From the NCBI GenBank assembly GCA_903822175.1, contig CAIJOB010000025.1, forward strand, positions 1 through 33,193: a stretch of DNA of 33,193 nt, written 5' to 3'. The position numbers and the translations under genes were made by a program. Under the pieces are notes generated by a model. That model was not told where the DNA came from and did not search any database. It saw only the letters and a list, made by a program, of their open reading frames with translations. This DNA comes from an uncultured Alphaproteobacteria bacterium (GTDB lineage Bacteria > Pseudomonadota > Alphaproteobacteria > Caulobacterales > Caulobacteraceae). Positions 6,946 to 15,204 of this stretch are shown here, one piece after another. Within the stretch, counting starts at the first letter, position 1, and each line of letters opens with the position of its first letter.

Positions 6946-9197
6946 AAGCGTGTCCTCAGTTCCACGCCCCATTCTCGGGGCCGCCCGAGGTCGAGTTCGC
7001 GGGTGCCCACCGTGTAGCCGGCGGCGAAATCCACCCCGCCGACCAGGTAATAGGCGTCGGTGAGGTTTGTGCCGAAGACCGCCGCGCTCCACCGTCCGCC
7101 GGGGGCGTCGTATTGCAGGCGCGCGCTCAACAGGCCGTAGGCCGGCATCACGACGGCGTCGGCGATAGTGACGGCGCTGTTCTGTTTGGCCGTCCAGGCA
7201 TAGTCGAGGCTCGCGACGACCTTCGAGTCGCCCGCCAGCGGGACGGTGTAGCGCCCGCCCACCGAGAACTTGGTCTTCGGCGCCCGCTGCAGCGGCGTGT
7301 CGAGCGTCAGGTTGGGCAGCGTCAGCGTTGAGCCGGGGAGGATCTGACCCGTGGCCGGATTGGGGAAGGTCGCCAGGTAGCCGAAGGGATATTGGAACCG
7401 GATCAGGTTGCCGACCCGGCTGTATTCAGCGTCGAGCAGCGAGAGCGATCCGGTCAACAGCAGCCGGTCCGTCGCCGCGAACTGGCTCTCGAGCTCGAAG
7501 CCCTTGATGTGGGCGTCGCCGGCGTTGTCGGTGGCCGCGACGACGGTCGACGGCGTCGGGATGAGGACGTTGAACTGGATGTCCTTCCAGTCGGTGTAGA
7601 ACACGGTGGGATTGATCCGCAGCCGTCGGTCCAGGAACTCCAGCCGGGCGCCGGCCTCATAGGTCCACGCGGTTTCCGGCGCATAGGCCAGGCCCCCGCC
7701 GGGAAGGGCGGCGTTCGGCGTGATCCCGCCCGCCCGGAAGCCCTTGGACGCCTTGGCGTAGAGCAACGCATCATCGTTCAGTTTGAAATCGACGCCGATC
7801 TGCGGCGAGGTGTTCTCGAAGGTCGCCGACACCGGCGCCGACTGGCCCTGAAGCCAGCCTGAATTCTTCTCATGCGAATAGCGCAGGCCCGCCGTCAGGG
7901 AGAGGCGATCGGTCAGGTCGTAGGCGCCCTGTCCGTACAGGGCTTCGGAGGTGATGTCGGTCGCCGGATTCCCATAGGGGAACATGGTGGGGCCAAGGCC
8001 CAGCACAATACCCTGACCGGGATCGTCCCGTTCCTTGCTGTCGTAATAGTAGGCCCCCACGGTCCAGCGCAGATGGGCCGCCGGAGACTGCCGCGACAGC
8101 TGGACCTCCTGGGTGAAGACCCCGAGGTTGTCGCCGGCCGGCGACGAGGCCAGGATCGGTAGCGGCGTGTTGTCGAAATCCTGCGCCAGCCGGCTGCGGG
8201 ACGACGAATAGGCGGTGATCGATTTCAGCGCGATCTCGTCGGTGAGCTTGTAGGAGATGACCGCCTGGGCTTCCGCATAGTTGAAGCGGAAATAGTCCGG
8301 CGCATTGAAGCCCGCGAAGCTGTACTTGCCGGTGGAGACGTAGCGGCTGTCGAGCGGCTGGGTTTCCCCGAACAGCTGCGCCAGGCCCACGAACTGGGCG
8401 TTGGGATTCACCGCCGCGACGGTGACGGCGCGGCCATTCGTCCGCTCACTGATGATCTCACCCTTGAGGTCGACGGTCAGGCGGTCGGTGGGGGTCCAGC
8501 GCGCCTGGATGCGCCCCTCTCGCGTTCGGTCGGCGCCGCGTTCCACGTCGTTCAGGACATCGCGGTCGAAGCCGCTGCGGATGGCCGATGCGCCGGAAAT
8601 CCGGATCGCGAGGGTATCCCCCAAGGGGACGTTGAGGGCGCCCTGAATGTCGGCCCGACCGTAGGATCCGCCGATGGCGTCGAGGTATCCGCCGAAGTGC
8701 TGGTCCGGCTTTGTCGTGACGTACTGGATCGCGCCGGCGATGGTGTTGCGTCCGAACAAAGTGCCCTGCGGCCCGCGCAGGACCTCGACGCGATCCACAT
8801 CGAAGAGACTGAGCAGATTGCCGGCCCCGGACGGAAGGTAGACGTCGTCCACGTAGATGCCCACCGCGGCCGAGGACGCCGTCGCATCTACGCCCATGCC
8901 CCGGATGGACACGCCGCCATTGGCCGTGGAGGTTCCCGACCGGCTCCCGATGGAGAGGCTCGGGACATAGCCGGAGATGTCCAGGAGCGAGGTGACATTG
9001 CGGTCGCGCAGCGCCGCGCCGGACAGGGCCGTAACCGCGACGGGGGTCTGCTGGAGGTTGGTCTCCGTCCGCTGCGCGGTGACCACCACTTCTTCAAGTT
9101 GGGTTGTCTTGGACGCTGGCGCATCTTCAGCCCGTGCCGCGGCGGCAGACATCAAGGCGATCGCGGCCCCACAGCACAGGGCTCCGGTCCTGGTCAT
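6942..9197 (-). CDS. TonB-dependent outer-membrane receptor
   Basis: I chose the ATG at 9197 (751 residues) because it begins a signal peptide (MTRTGALCCGAAIALMSAAA, cleavage after ARA) and follows an AAGGGG ribosome site; an upstream ATG-less extension is discarded. A TonB-box-like strand (LEEVVVTAQR) is followed by the plug domain (PVAVTALSGAALRDRNVTSL, then VEVLRGPQGTLFGRNTIAGA). A 22-strand-type barrel ends in the terminal aromatic signature VELRTRF. This iron-complex-type receptor class in sphingomonads and caulobacters also imports carbohydrates, lignin-derived aromatics and steroids. Placement between the lysR gene and the P450 operon suggests uptake of the pathway substrate. Its promoter region carries the second LysR-type element at 9336. 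Confidence 0.95.
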   Translation of the reverse strand: MTRTGALCCGAAIALMSAAAARAEDAPASKTTQLEEVVVTAQRTETNLQQTPVAVTALSGAALRDRNVTSLLDISGYVPSLSIGSRSGTSTANGGVSIRGMGVDATASSAAVGIYVDDVYLPSGAGNLLSLFDVDRVEVLRGPQGTLFGRNTIAGAIQYVTTKPDQHFGGYLDAIGGSYGRADIQGALNVPLGDTLAIRISGASAIRSGFDRDVLNDVERGADRTREGRIQARWTPTDRLTVDLKGEIISERTNGRAVTVAAVNPNAQFVGLAQLFGETQPLDSRYVSTGKYSFAGFNAPDYFRFNYAEAQAVISYKLTDEIALKSITAYSSSRSRLAQDFDNTPLPILASSPAGDNLGVFTQEVQLSRQSPAAHLRWTVGAYYYDSKERDDPGQGIVLGLGPTMFPYGNPATDITSEALYGQGAYDLTDRLSLTAGLRYSHEKNSGWLQGQSAPVSATFENTSPQIGVDFKLNDDALLYAKASKGFRAGGITPNAALPGGGLAYAPETAWTYEAGARLEFLDRRLRINPTVFYTDWKDIQFNVLIPTPSTVVAATDNAGDAHIKGFELESQFAATDRLLLTGSLSLLDAEYSRVGNLIRFQYPFGYLATFPNPATGQILPGSTLTLPNLTLDTPLQRAPKTKFSVGGRYTVPLAGDSKVVASLDYAWTAKQNSAVTIADAVVMPAYGLLSARLQYDAPGGRWSAAVFGTNLTDAYYLVGGVDFAAGYTVGTRELDLGRPREWGVELRTRF

Positions 9198-9335
9198 TCG
9201 TTTCCCCTTTGCCTGCGATTCGAGCGCAGCGCTTGACCCGGATTGGGCCTTGATTGGATGAAGACAAACGGCCTCGGGCCACAAACTGGCCCTTGGAACG
9301 CTAGACTCCGAGTAAAACCATAGGCGTCGCTAGAA

Positions 9336-9372
9336 CATCAGAGAAATCGATAGTTCGGATGCAAAACATCAG
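9336..9372. promoter_or_regulatory. Candidate LysR-type operator, site 2 (TonB receptor promoter)
   Basis: The element matches site 1 at 5926 in 25 of 37 positions. The matches are concentrated in CATC, AAATCGATA and ACATCAG at identical spacing, and a T-N11-A core (TCGATAGTTCGGA, 9347-9359) is present. It lies about 140 bp upstream of the receptor ATG in a 296-bp non-coding gap that shows no other gene. The shared spacing points to one regulator acting at both promoters. Confidence 0.55.
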
Positions 9373-9493
9373 CGTGGCGGATATCTGAATCAGCATCGCG
9401 ACAACGACCACACGGCGCCATCAGGAGCCGCTCACGCCCGAGGAGTGGCCCCTGCAGCGCGTCTAGACTTGTCGGCCGTAGAAGAGCGGCGTC

Positions 9494-10753
9494 TCAGCCA
9501 GACGCGCGGTGCGACGAGCGTTCTGGCGCGAAATTGACGGGCAGATGGGTGATGGCGTTGAACCAGATCGACCGCAGCCATCGCGGCTCGCCATCGATCT
9601 GGAACGCCGGACGGCGCGTCAGGAGCTGCTTGAACAGAGCCTGCAGTTCCAGGCGCGCCAGGCGCGCGCCGATGCAGACGTGCGGCCCCGTCCCGAACGC
9701 CAGGTGCTTGCGCGCGTTGGCGCGGGTGATGTCGAAAACCTCGGGGGTCTCGAACACGGCGGGGTCGCGGTTGGCCGCGGCATAGGACATGTAGATCTTG
9801 TCCCCCGCCTTGACGGGATGGCCGCCGATCTCGGTGTCCGCCGTCGCGGTTCGCCGGAAGTTGGTGGTCGTCGAGGTGTAGCGAAGCACCTCCTCGATGG
9901 CGTTTTCCAGGTGGGCGTCGATATCGCTCAGCAACAGTTCGTACTGCTCGGGGTGGGTGCTCATCAGGTGCATGAAGTGCGCCGCGGTGCTTCGCGTGGT
10001 CTCGTGACCGGCGATCGAGAACACCAGGAAAATCATGTTGATCTGCAGCTGGCTGAGCCCAAGCGTCTCGTCGTGCACGAGCGTGCTCAGGAGCGAGCGG
10101 TCCGGATGACGCCGCTTCTCGTCCGAAAGCTGTTCGGCGATCGCGAACAGCTGGAAATTCGGATCGAGACTGTGCTCGCTGCGCGTCTCGACGTCGGCCA
10201 TGGCGTTGCCCAGGTCGACCACCTTGGCGCGCAGCGCTTCGGGAATGCCCATGAGTTCGCAGAACGCGTAGACGGGCAACTTCGAAGCCACGTCGAACAC
10301 GAACTCGCAGGTCCCGTCTCCGGGTATGGCGTCGACGATCTCAGCCGCCAGTCTGTCGAGCTCCGGGACCATCGCCTGCATGGCCTTCGGCGCGAAGGCG
10401 GGCAGGACAACGTGCTTGACCGCGGCATGCTCCGCCGGCCTCATCCCCATGAAATTGGCCCGATGCAGGGCCAGTTCCTGCGCCTCGAGATCCCAGATGA
10501 CGAAGCCTTCGTCGTAAGAGCTGAACCGCTCCTGATCGCGGGAGACATCGAACACATCCTGGTATCGGGTCAGCACCCAAAAGCCCTTGGTCATCGACGA
10601 GGCCGGGATGGTCGGTATGTAGTCCGAGGTCGCGGGATTCCAGTGAACGGGGTCGGTCTCGCGCCAAGCGTCGAATAGGGCGTGCGGCGGCCCCTTCTCC
10701 GACGGAAAAATGTTGGGATCCAAGATATTGGCGTCTGGCGGCCGGCGCTTCAT
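9494..10753 (-). CDS. Cytochrome P450 (bacterial class I)
   Basis: The 419-residue soluble P450 has the oxygen-activation I-helix motif AGHETT at 248-253, the ExxR pair at 288-291 (EVLR) and the heme-ligand loop FGTGPHVCIGARLARLE with Cys360. The overall style, including PVKAGDKIYMSYAAANRD and a C-terminal LRSIWFNAITHLPV, is like the CYP125/CYP142/linalool-hydroxylase group, which attacks terpenoid or steroid side chains and large hydrophobic rings. No ferredoxin or ferredoxin reductase gene is present in the window, so electrons must come from elsewhere. It is the last gene of the tetR-hpaB operon, starting 12 bp after the flavin reductase stop. Probable role: initial hydroxylation or side-chain oxidation of the substrate. 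Confidence 0.93.
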   Translation of the reverse strand: MKRRPPDANILDPNIFPSEKGPPHALFDAWRETDPVHWNPATSDYIPTIPASSMTKGFWVLTRYQDVFDVSRDQERFSSYDEGFVIWDLEAQELALHRANFMGMRPAEHAAVKHVVLPAFAPKAMQAMVPELDRLAAEIVDAIPGDGTCEFVFDVASKLPVYAFCELMGIPEALRAKVVDLGNAMADVETRSEHSLDPNFQLFAIAEQLSDEKRRHPDRSLLSTLVHDETLGLSQLQINMIFLVFSIAGHETTRSTAAHFMHLMSTHPEQYELLLSDIDAHLENAIEEVLRYTSTTTNFRRTATADTEIGGHPVKAGDKIYMSYAAANRDPAVFETPEVFDITRANARKHLAFGTGPHVCIGARLARLELQALFKQLLTRRPAFQIDGEPRWLRSIWFNAITHLPVNFAPERSSHRASG

Positions 10754-10765
10754 CCTTGGGTCCCC

Positions 10766-11278
10766 TCAGGCCGCGACGTGGACGCGGCCGTATTGACCCG
10801 CGAGGTAGGCCAGCGGCGGACCTTCGCGACGTTCGAAGCGTTCCACCTGGCCGAGAAAGACCTCGTGATCTCCCGCCCGGCTGACCGTCAGGATGGAGCA
10901 CTCGAAGACCGCGGCCGCAGCCTCGATGATCGGAGCGCCCCCGAGGCCGTCGCGGATCGATACGCCCAGCAGGCGTTTTTCGAGCGGCCGACACAGATCG
11001 CTCAGCAGTGAGCGCTGGTCCTCGGACAGCACGCTGACGGCGTAGGTGGACGCGGCCGCGAAGACCGGGCGGCTGCGCGACGAAAGCCCGAGGCACCAGA
11101 GGACCATTGGCGGCGCGAGCGAGACCGAGGTGAAGGAGTTGATCAGCAGTCCCGCCGCCTCGCCATCCGGCGACCGGGCGGACACGAACGCCACGCCGGT
11201 CGGGACCCGCCCAAGGGCCTGGCGGTATTCACGGGCACAGTGGTCGGCGTTCGCCTCGCGAGCGTCCACAGGCGTCAT
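10766..11278 (-). CDS. Flavin reductase component of two-component monooxygenase (HpaC/HsaB family)
   Basis: The ATG at 11278 overlaps the TGA of the upstream dioxygenase gene by one base (TGATG), giving 170 residues; a longer in-frame extension lies inside the dioxygenase. The split-barrel FMN-binding fold is recognised from ALGRVPTGVAFVSARS, NSFTSVSLAPPMVLWCL and FAVSVL-like AVSVLSEDQ. In this family NAD(P)H reduces free FMN or FAD, which diffuses to an oxygenase partner. It is the only such reductase in the window and could serve both HpaB (13651-15132) and the HsaA-like protein (4033-5244). The C-terminal GQYGRVHVA tail is typical of HpaC-like proteins. Translational coupling with the dioxygenase is likely. 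Confidence 0.92.
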   Translation of the reverse strand: MTPVDAREANADHCAREYRQALGRVPTGVAFVSARSPDGEAAGLLINSFTSVSLAPPMVLWCLGLSSRSRPVFAAASTYAVSVLSEDQRSLLSDLCRPLEKRLLGVSIRDGLGGAPIIEAAAAVFECSILTVSRAGDHEVFLGQVERFERREGPPLAYLAGQYGRVHVAA

Positions 11279-12198
11279 CAGACGGGCTCCAGGCTCGCGT
11301 TGACTTCCATTCCCGGGTTCACGACGCCCTGCACCGGCGCGTGGCCGAAGGTATCGCGTTGATAGAACTCGGACTGGTGCGTCGAAGCCCGCGCGCCCCA
11401 ACCGATCTCGGACATGAAGCCTGAGGGGTTGATGAAGTAGAATGAGTACATCTGGTCGTTGGCATGCCGGCCGGGCTCAATGCCAACCGGGATGCCGGCG
11501 CGCTTCACCGTCTCGTAGGCCAGGCCCACATCATCGAAATTCTCCACCTCGAACATCAGGTGGTTGATCCGCTTCTTGCCCGGCGCGGTGAACGCCAGCG
11601 TGTGGTCGCGGTCGTTGCAATGCATGAAGGTCAGATCGACCGGTCGCGGAAGGTTCGGCACCGGCACCCGGTACTCCACGCCGCCGCGCATGCCGAGCAG
11701 ACGATAGAAGGCATAGGTCTTATCGTAGCCGGCGCTGTTGCCGACCATGATGTGCCCCAGGCCGCCTGTTCCGGTCTTGAACGGCCCGTGCATGCGCCGT
11801 CCCGGGTAGAAGGGCCGGTTGGCCTGCACGTGGGGACCGTGAAAGATCTCGAGGTGATGACCGCTCGGATCCTCCAGCATCATGACCTCAAGGACGTGGC
11901 GCTCGGCCGCCTCTTCGAAGGACCCGATGCGCACCGGTACGCCCGCATCCGTCAGCCGTTTGGCCATCTCGCCGAACTCGTCCTGCCCCGCGACCCGAAG
12001 GCCCAGCAGCATCAAGTCGTCGGCGTCGTTCTCTTCCAGCACGATGCGATGGTGCCAATAGTCCATCCGCAGGAAGACGCGACCGGGAAGGTCGCCCTCG
12101 ACCACCTCGAGACCGAGGATGTCCGACGCGAACTCTTTCCACCGGGCGAGACGCTTCACGCCGAGGGTCAGATAGCCAAGCTCCGTGACTTGCGTCAT
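11278..12198 (-). CDS. Type I extradiol (VOC) ring-cleavage dioxygenase, BphC/HsaC-like
   Basis: Starting at the ATG at 12198, with GGAG nine bases upstream inside the preceding gene's end, the protein has 306 residues. That is the normal size for two-domain BphC-type enzymes. The Fe(II) ligands fall at His149 (GGLGHIMVG), His213 (INHLMFEV) and Glu264 (FMSEIGWG), close to the His146/His210/Glu260 spacing of BphC. Second-shell residues are also present: His199 in DHTLAF, His245 and Tyr251 in GRHANDQMYSFY. The set is complete, so an active catechol meta-cleaving enzyme is expected. It sits between the aldehyde dehydrogenase and the flavin reductase with overlapping or adjacent ends. The substrate could be homoprotocatechuate-like, biphenyl-like or steroid-derived; sequence alone does not settle this. 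Confidence 0.93.
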   Translation of the reverse strand: MTQVTELGYLTLGVKRLARWKEFASDILGLEVVEGDLPGRVFLRMDYWHHRIVLEENDADDLMLLGLRVAGQDEFGEMAKRLTDAGVPVRIGSFEEAAERHVLEVMMLEDPSGHHLEIFHGPHVQANRPFYPGRRMHGPFKTGTGGLGHIMVGNSAGYDKTYAFYRLLGMRGGVEYRVPVPNLPRPVDLTFMHCNDRDHTLAFTAPGKKRINHLMFEVENFDDVGLAYETVKRAGIPVGIEPGRHANDQMYSFYFINPSGFMSEIGWGARASTHQSEFYQRDTFGHAPVQGVVNPGMEVNASLEPV

Positions 12199-12199
12199 A

Positions 12200-13669
12200 T
12201 CAGGCTGCTCCTGCAAACGAGCCCTTGCGGACCGCGATGTTCTTGATGTCGCTGTAGAAATCGAAGCTCCAGATACCGCCTTCGCGGCCGATGCCCGAGT
12301 GCTTCGAGCCGCCGAAGGGCGCCGCGAGTTCGCGGATGAAGAAGCAGTTCACCCAGACGGTGCCGGCGACCACGGCCGAGGCGATCCGCATGGCGCGCGC
12401 TTCGCTGCCGGTGAAGAGGGTGGCGGCCAGGCCGTACTCGGTAGCGTTGGCTACCTCGATCACCTCGTCGTCCGTCCGGAAGGTGTTCCAGGTCAATACC
12501 GGACCGAAGACCTCCTTCTGGAAGATCTCGTGATGGCGCTCGGCTCCGGCGATCAGGGTCGGCTGGAAATAGAGTTCGCCCTGATTGTGACGCTCACCTC
12601 CCCACAGGATCTCGACGCCGTCCTTGCGGGCCCGGTCGACGAAGCCCTGCACCCGGTCGAAGTGATCCGGATGGATCAGGGGCCCCACCCGCGTCTTCGA
12701 ATCCCGCGGGTCGCCGACGGTCATGTGGGAGACCGCCTCGCGCACGTGGTCGAGGAAGGTCTCGGCGATCGACTCCTCCACGAGGACCCGCGTGCCGGCC
12801 AGGCAGACCTGCCCCGCGTTGATGTACTGGCCAGCGACCGTCTGCGCCGCGGCCTTCAGGTCCGCATCGGCGCAGACGATGAACGGCGACTTGCCGCCGA
12901 GTTCGGAGCTCATGGGGGTGATGCTGCGGGCCGCGCCCTCGCCGATGATGCGCGCGGTGTCGGTCGAGCCGGTGAAGCTGATCCGGTCGATGTCCGTCCG
13001 TTGCGTCAGCGCCGCGCCGGCGTCCTCGCCAATCCCCTGGACGACGTTGAGGACACCGGCGGGCACGCCCGCCGCGTCGGCGATGTCGGCCATCATCGAA
13101 CAGGTGAGCGGCGCCCATTCCGGCGGCTTCACCACCACCGTGTTCCCCGCGGCGAGCGCCGGCCCGACCTTCCAGGTCGTCAGCATCAACGGCCCGTTCC
13201 AGGGCGTCACCAGCACGGCGACGCCGGATGGATCGTAGCGCACGTGGTTGACCACCTCAGGCGAGTCGATCGTGTGCTCGCCCAGCGTCAGCGCATGCTC
13301 CGCGAAATAGGAGATGTTCAGCGCCGCGCGCGGCACGACCCGATGGGTGTTGCCGGTCAGCAGCGATCCATTGTCCAGGGTCTCCACAGCCGCGAGGTCC
13401 GCGACCCGCGCCGAGATGCCCTCGGCGAAGCGGCGAAGGATCGGCGCGCGGCCCTCCGGGCCGAGTGCGGCCCAGGCGGGGAAGGCCCGGCGCGCGGCGT
13501 CGACGGCCATGTCGGCCTCGGCCTGACCGCCCGCGGAGACCTCCGCGAGGGCGGAGCCATCAATGGGTGACCGGTCGAGGAAGCGCGCCTTCGAGGCGAC
13601 CCGCCGGCCGTCGATGTAGTGATCGGTGGAGACGTCCACCCCTGCGACATTCACGCGGCCTTCGGACAC
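12200..13669 (-). CDS. NAD-dependent aldehyde dehydrogenase for the meta-cleavage semialdehyde (HpaE-like)
   Basis: The 489-residue ALDH-fold protein starts at GTG 13669, with GGGAGG about six bases upstream, and overlaps hpaB by 19 bp. Catalytic residues are all present: Asn158 (TPWNGP), Lys181, Glu256 (SSELGGKSP) and nucleophile Cys289 (NAGQVCLAGTRV). The sequence fits the 2-hydroxymuconate / 5-carboxymethyl-2-hydroxymuconate semialdehyde dehydrogenase group (XylG, HpaE, AmnC). Placement between a phenol hydroxylase and an extradiol dioxygenase supports oxidation of the ring-fission aldehyde. The acid produced would pass to the RidA/RraA/HpaH block encoded on the opposite strand. An alternative substrate such as 2-aminomuconate semialdehyde cannot be excluded. 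Confidence 0.93.
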   Translation of the reverse strand: MSEGRVNVAGVDVSTDHYIDGRRVASKARFLDRSPIDGSALAEVSAGGQAEADMAVDAARRAFPAWAALGPEGRAPILRRFAEGISARVADLAAVETLDNGSLLTGNTHRVVPRAALNISYFAEHALTLGEHTIDSPEVVNHVRYDPSGVAVLVTPWNGPLMLTTWKVGPALAAGNTVVVKPPEWAPLTCSMMADIADAAGVPAGVLNVVQGIGEDAGAALTQRTDIDRISFTGSTDTARIIGEGAARSITPMSSELGGKSPFIVCADADLKAAAQTVAGQYINAGQVCLAGTRVLVEESIAETFLDHVREAVSHMTVGDPRDSKTRVGPLIHPDHFDRVQGFVDRARKDGVEILWGGERHNQGELYFQPTLIAGAERHHEIFQKEVFGPVLTWNTFRTDDEVIEVANATEYGLAATLFTGSEARAMRIASAVVAGTVWVNCFFIRELAAPFGGSKHSGIGREGGIWSFDFYSDIKNIAVRKGSFAGAA

Positions 13670-15132
13670 GACTGGCCTCCCTGGGTGGTGGTTTCGGTTT
13701 CGAGGTTGAGGAACTGGTCCACCAGGCGGTCGGCGCGGGTGGGGTCGAAGAACATCTCGTGGATCTGGCGGTTGCGGGCGCCGGAGGCGAGGTAGAAGCG
13801 CTCGTACTGCTCGTTGCGGCTGGCGAGCCCACTGCCGACGAAGTCCCAGCCGAGGCGGAAGACCCGTACGCGCTCCTCGGCGCTCACGTCCCCGGCGCCG
13901 CGGAGGTAGCGGTCGACGAGCGGCTTGAGCTCGGGGTCGCGCATCTGGGCCAGCGTTGGCGCGGCGAAGACGTTGTGCGAGCCCAGCAGGCGAATGATCT
14001 CGTTGACCCGCGGGAACCAGTACGGGAGCGACGCGCGCAGCGCATGGAGAGGCCGCACATCTGGGAACCAGACACCGCCCGGATATTCCTTGGCCTGCAT
14101 CTCCGAGGCGTAGATCGCCGAGCGGGCGAACTCGGAGAACGCCCAGATCTCACCGAGCATTTCCTGGGCCGCAGGCTGCTTGCCGTTGATGCACTTGAGC
14201 ATCCGGTTGGCGATGCCCCAGGCGAACTCCAGCTTGGTCTGCGCCCGGATCATGGTCTGCTGCATGATGTTGGGCGACCAGGAGGTCCGCATCACCGCGT
14301 TGTAGGCAGCGATGTTGGCATCGATGAACAGCCGATCTTTCGGAACTTCGACGTCGTCGAAGATCACGAAGGCGTCCTGCTCGTCGAAGCGACCCGACAG
14401 GGGATGGTCATAGGCGTGCTTCGGCTGCGAGAAGCTGTCGCGGCAGAGGATCTTCATCCCCGGCGTGGTCATCGGAATGCTGAAGGACAGCGCGTAGGCG
14501 TCAGCGCCTTCGCCCAGCGGGAAGGCCGGATAGACCGCCATCTCGTCGGCGAAGGGCGAGAGCGTGGCGAGGATTCGCGACCCGCGGACGATGATGCCGT
14601 GTTCGGTCTCGCCCATCTTGTGTAGCGCCACGTCGTTGCCCGGCTTCGGCACGTCGCCTTGCGCCTTGTCCACCGTCGGATGGATGATGGTGTGGGTCAG
14701 GGAGAGGTCCTGCCGGCGCATCTGCTTTTGGAAGGCGATGAGGTTTTCAGCGCCCTGCGCATTGTCGCCGAGCGACCACTCGTCGGGACGCGCCGCGAAG
14801 CCCGCGAAGGTGACGTTCATATAGTCCGGCGTCCGGCCCATCAGACCCACGCTATGCTCGGCGCAGACTTCGAGGGCGGCGTGCCGCTTGAAGAGGTCCT
14901 CGCGGGACCTCGGGATCAGGTGGCTGGCGTTGATGGGTTCGCCCGTCTCCGGGTCGGGGACGAGACAGCGGTCGGCCTCGGCGTGCTGCAGATCGAAGAC
15001 GGCGGCGAGTTCTTCAGCCGCGCCCCGGAACGCGGGGTGCGAGGCGACGTCGGTCACCTTGTCCGTTCCCACGTAGATGTCGCGGGGCTCTTTCAGGCCG
15101 TCCAGGAACTGTCGCCCTGTTCTTGCAGGCAT
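13651..15132 (-). CDS. hpaB: 4-hydroxyphenylacetate 3-monooxygenase-type oxygenase (HpaB family)
   Basis: The 493-residue protein is full length for the HpaB family of FADH2-dependent phenol hydroxylases. It opens with the family-typical RTGRQFLDGLKEPRDIYVGT. Later come the flavin-contact segment AHKMGETEHGIIVRGSRILA (initial Ala replaced here by Ala-Leu) and SLTHTIIHPTVDK, then FDDVEVPKDRLF and YWFPRVNEIIRLLGSHNVF. It converts a phenol to a catechol with O2 and reduced flavin supplied by a reductase. The ATG at 15132 follows GGGAGGA. It lies 72 bp downstream of tetR without an obvious separate promoter, so tetR may be the first gene of its operon. The specific phenol is unknown; 4-hydroxyphenylacetate is only the family prototype. 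Confidence 0.93.
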   Translation of the reverse strand: MPARTGRQFLDGLKEPRDIYVGTDKVTDVASHPAFRGAAEELAAVFDLQHAEADRCLVPDPETGEPINASHLIPRSREDLFKRHAALEVCAEHSVGLMGRTPDYMNVTFAGFAARPDEWSLGDNAQGAENLIAFQKQMRRQDLSLTHTIIHPTVDKAQGDVPKPGNDVALHKMGETEHGIIVRGSRILATLSPFADEMAVYPAFPLGEGADAYALSFSIPMTTPGMKILCRDSFSQPKHAYDHPLSGRFDEQDAFVIFDDVEVPKDRLFIDANIAAYNAVMRTSWSPNIMQQTMIRAQTKLEFAWGIANRMLKCINGKQPAAQEMLGEIWAFSEFARSAIYASEMQAKEYPGGVWFPDVRPLHALRASLPYWFPRVNEIIRLLGSHNVFAAPTLAQMRDPELKPLVDRYLRGAGDVSAEERVRVFRLGWDFVGSGLASRNEQYERFYLASGARNRQIHEMFFDPTRADRLVDQFLNLETETTTQGGQSCPKAA

Positions 15133-15204
15133 GGGAATCCTCCCGGCGGTGTGGGCCGCCCTCTGTTGGTCTTCAATGGAATGGGCCGCCGGTGTGGTGG
15201 GTGA

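Noticed and set aside
9509..10678. 389-codon plus-strand frame opposite the P450
   Set aside because: It lacks any recognisable motif and mirrors codon positions of the P450.
12185..13570. 461-codon plus-strand frame opposite the aldehyde dehydrogenase
   Set aside because: It is a shadow of the ALDH gene, rich in Arg, Gly and Val repeats.
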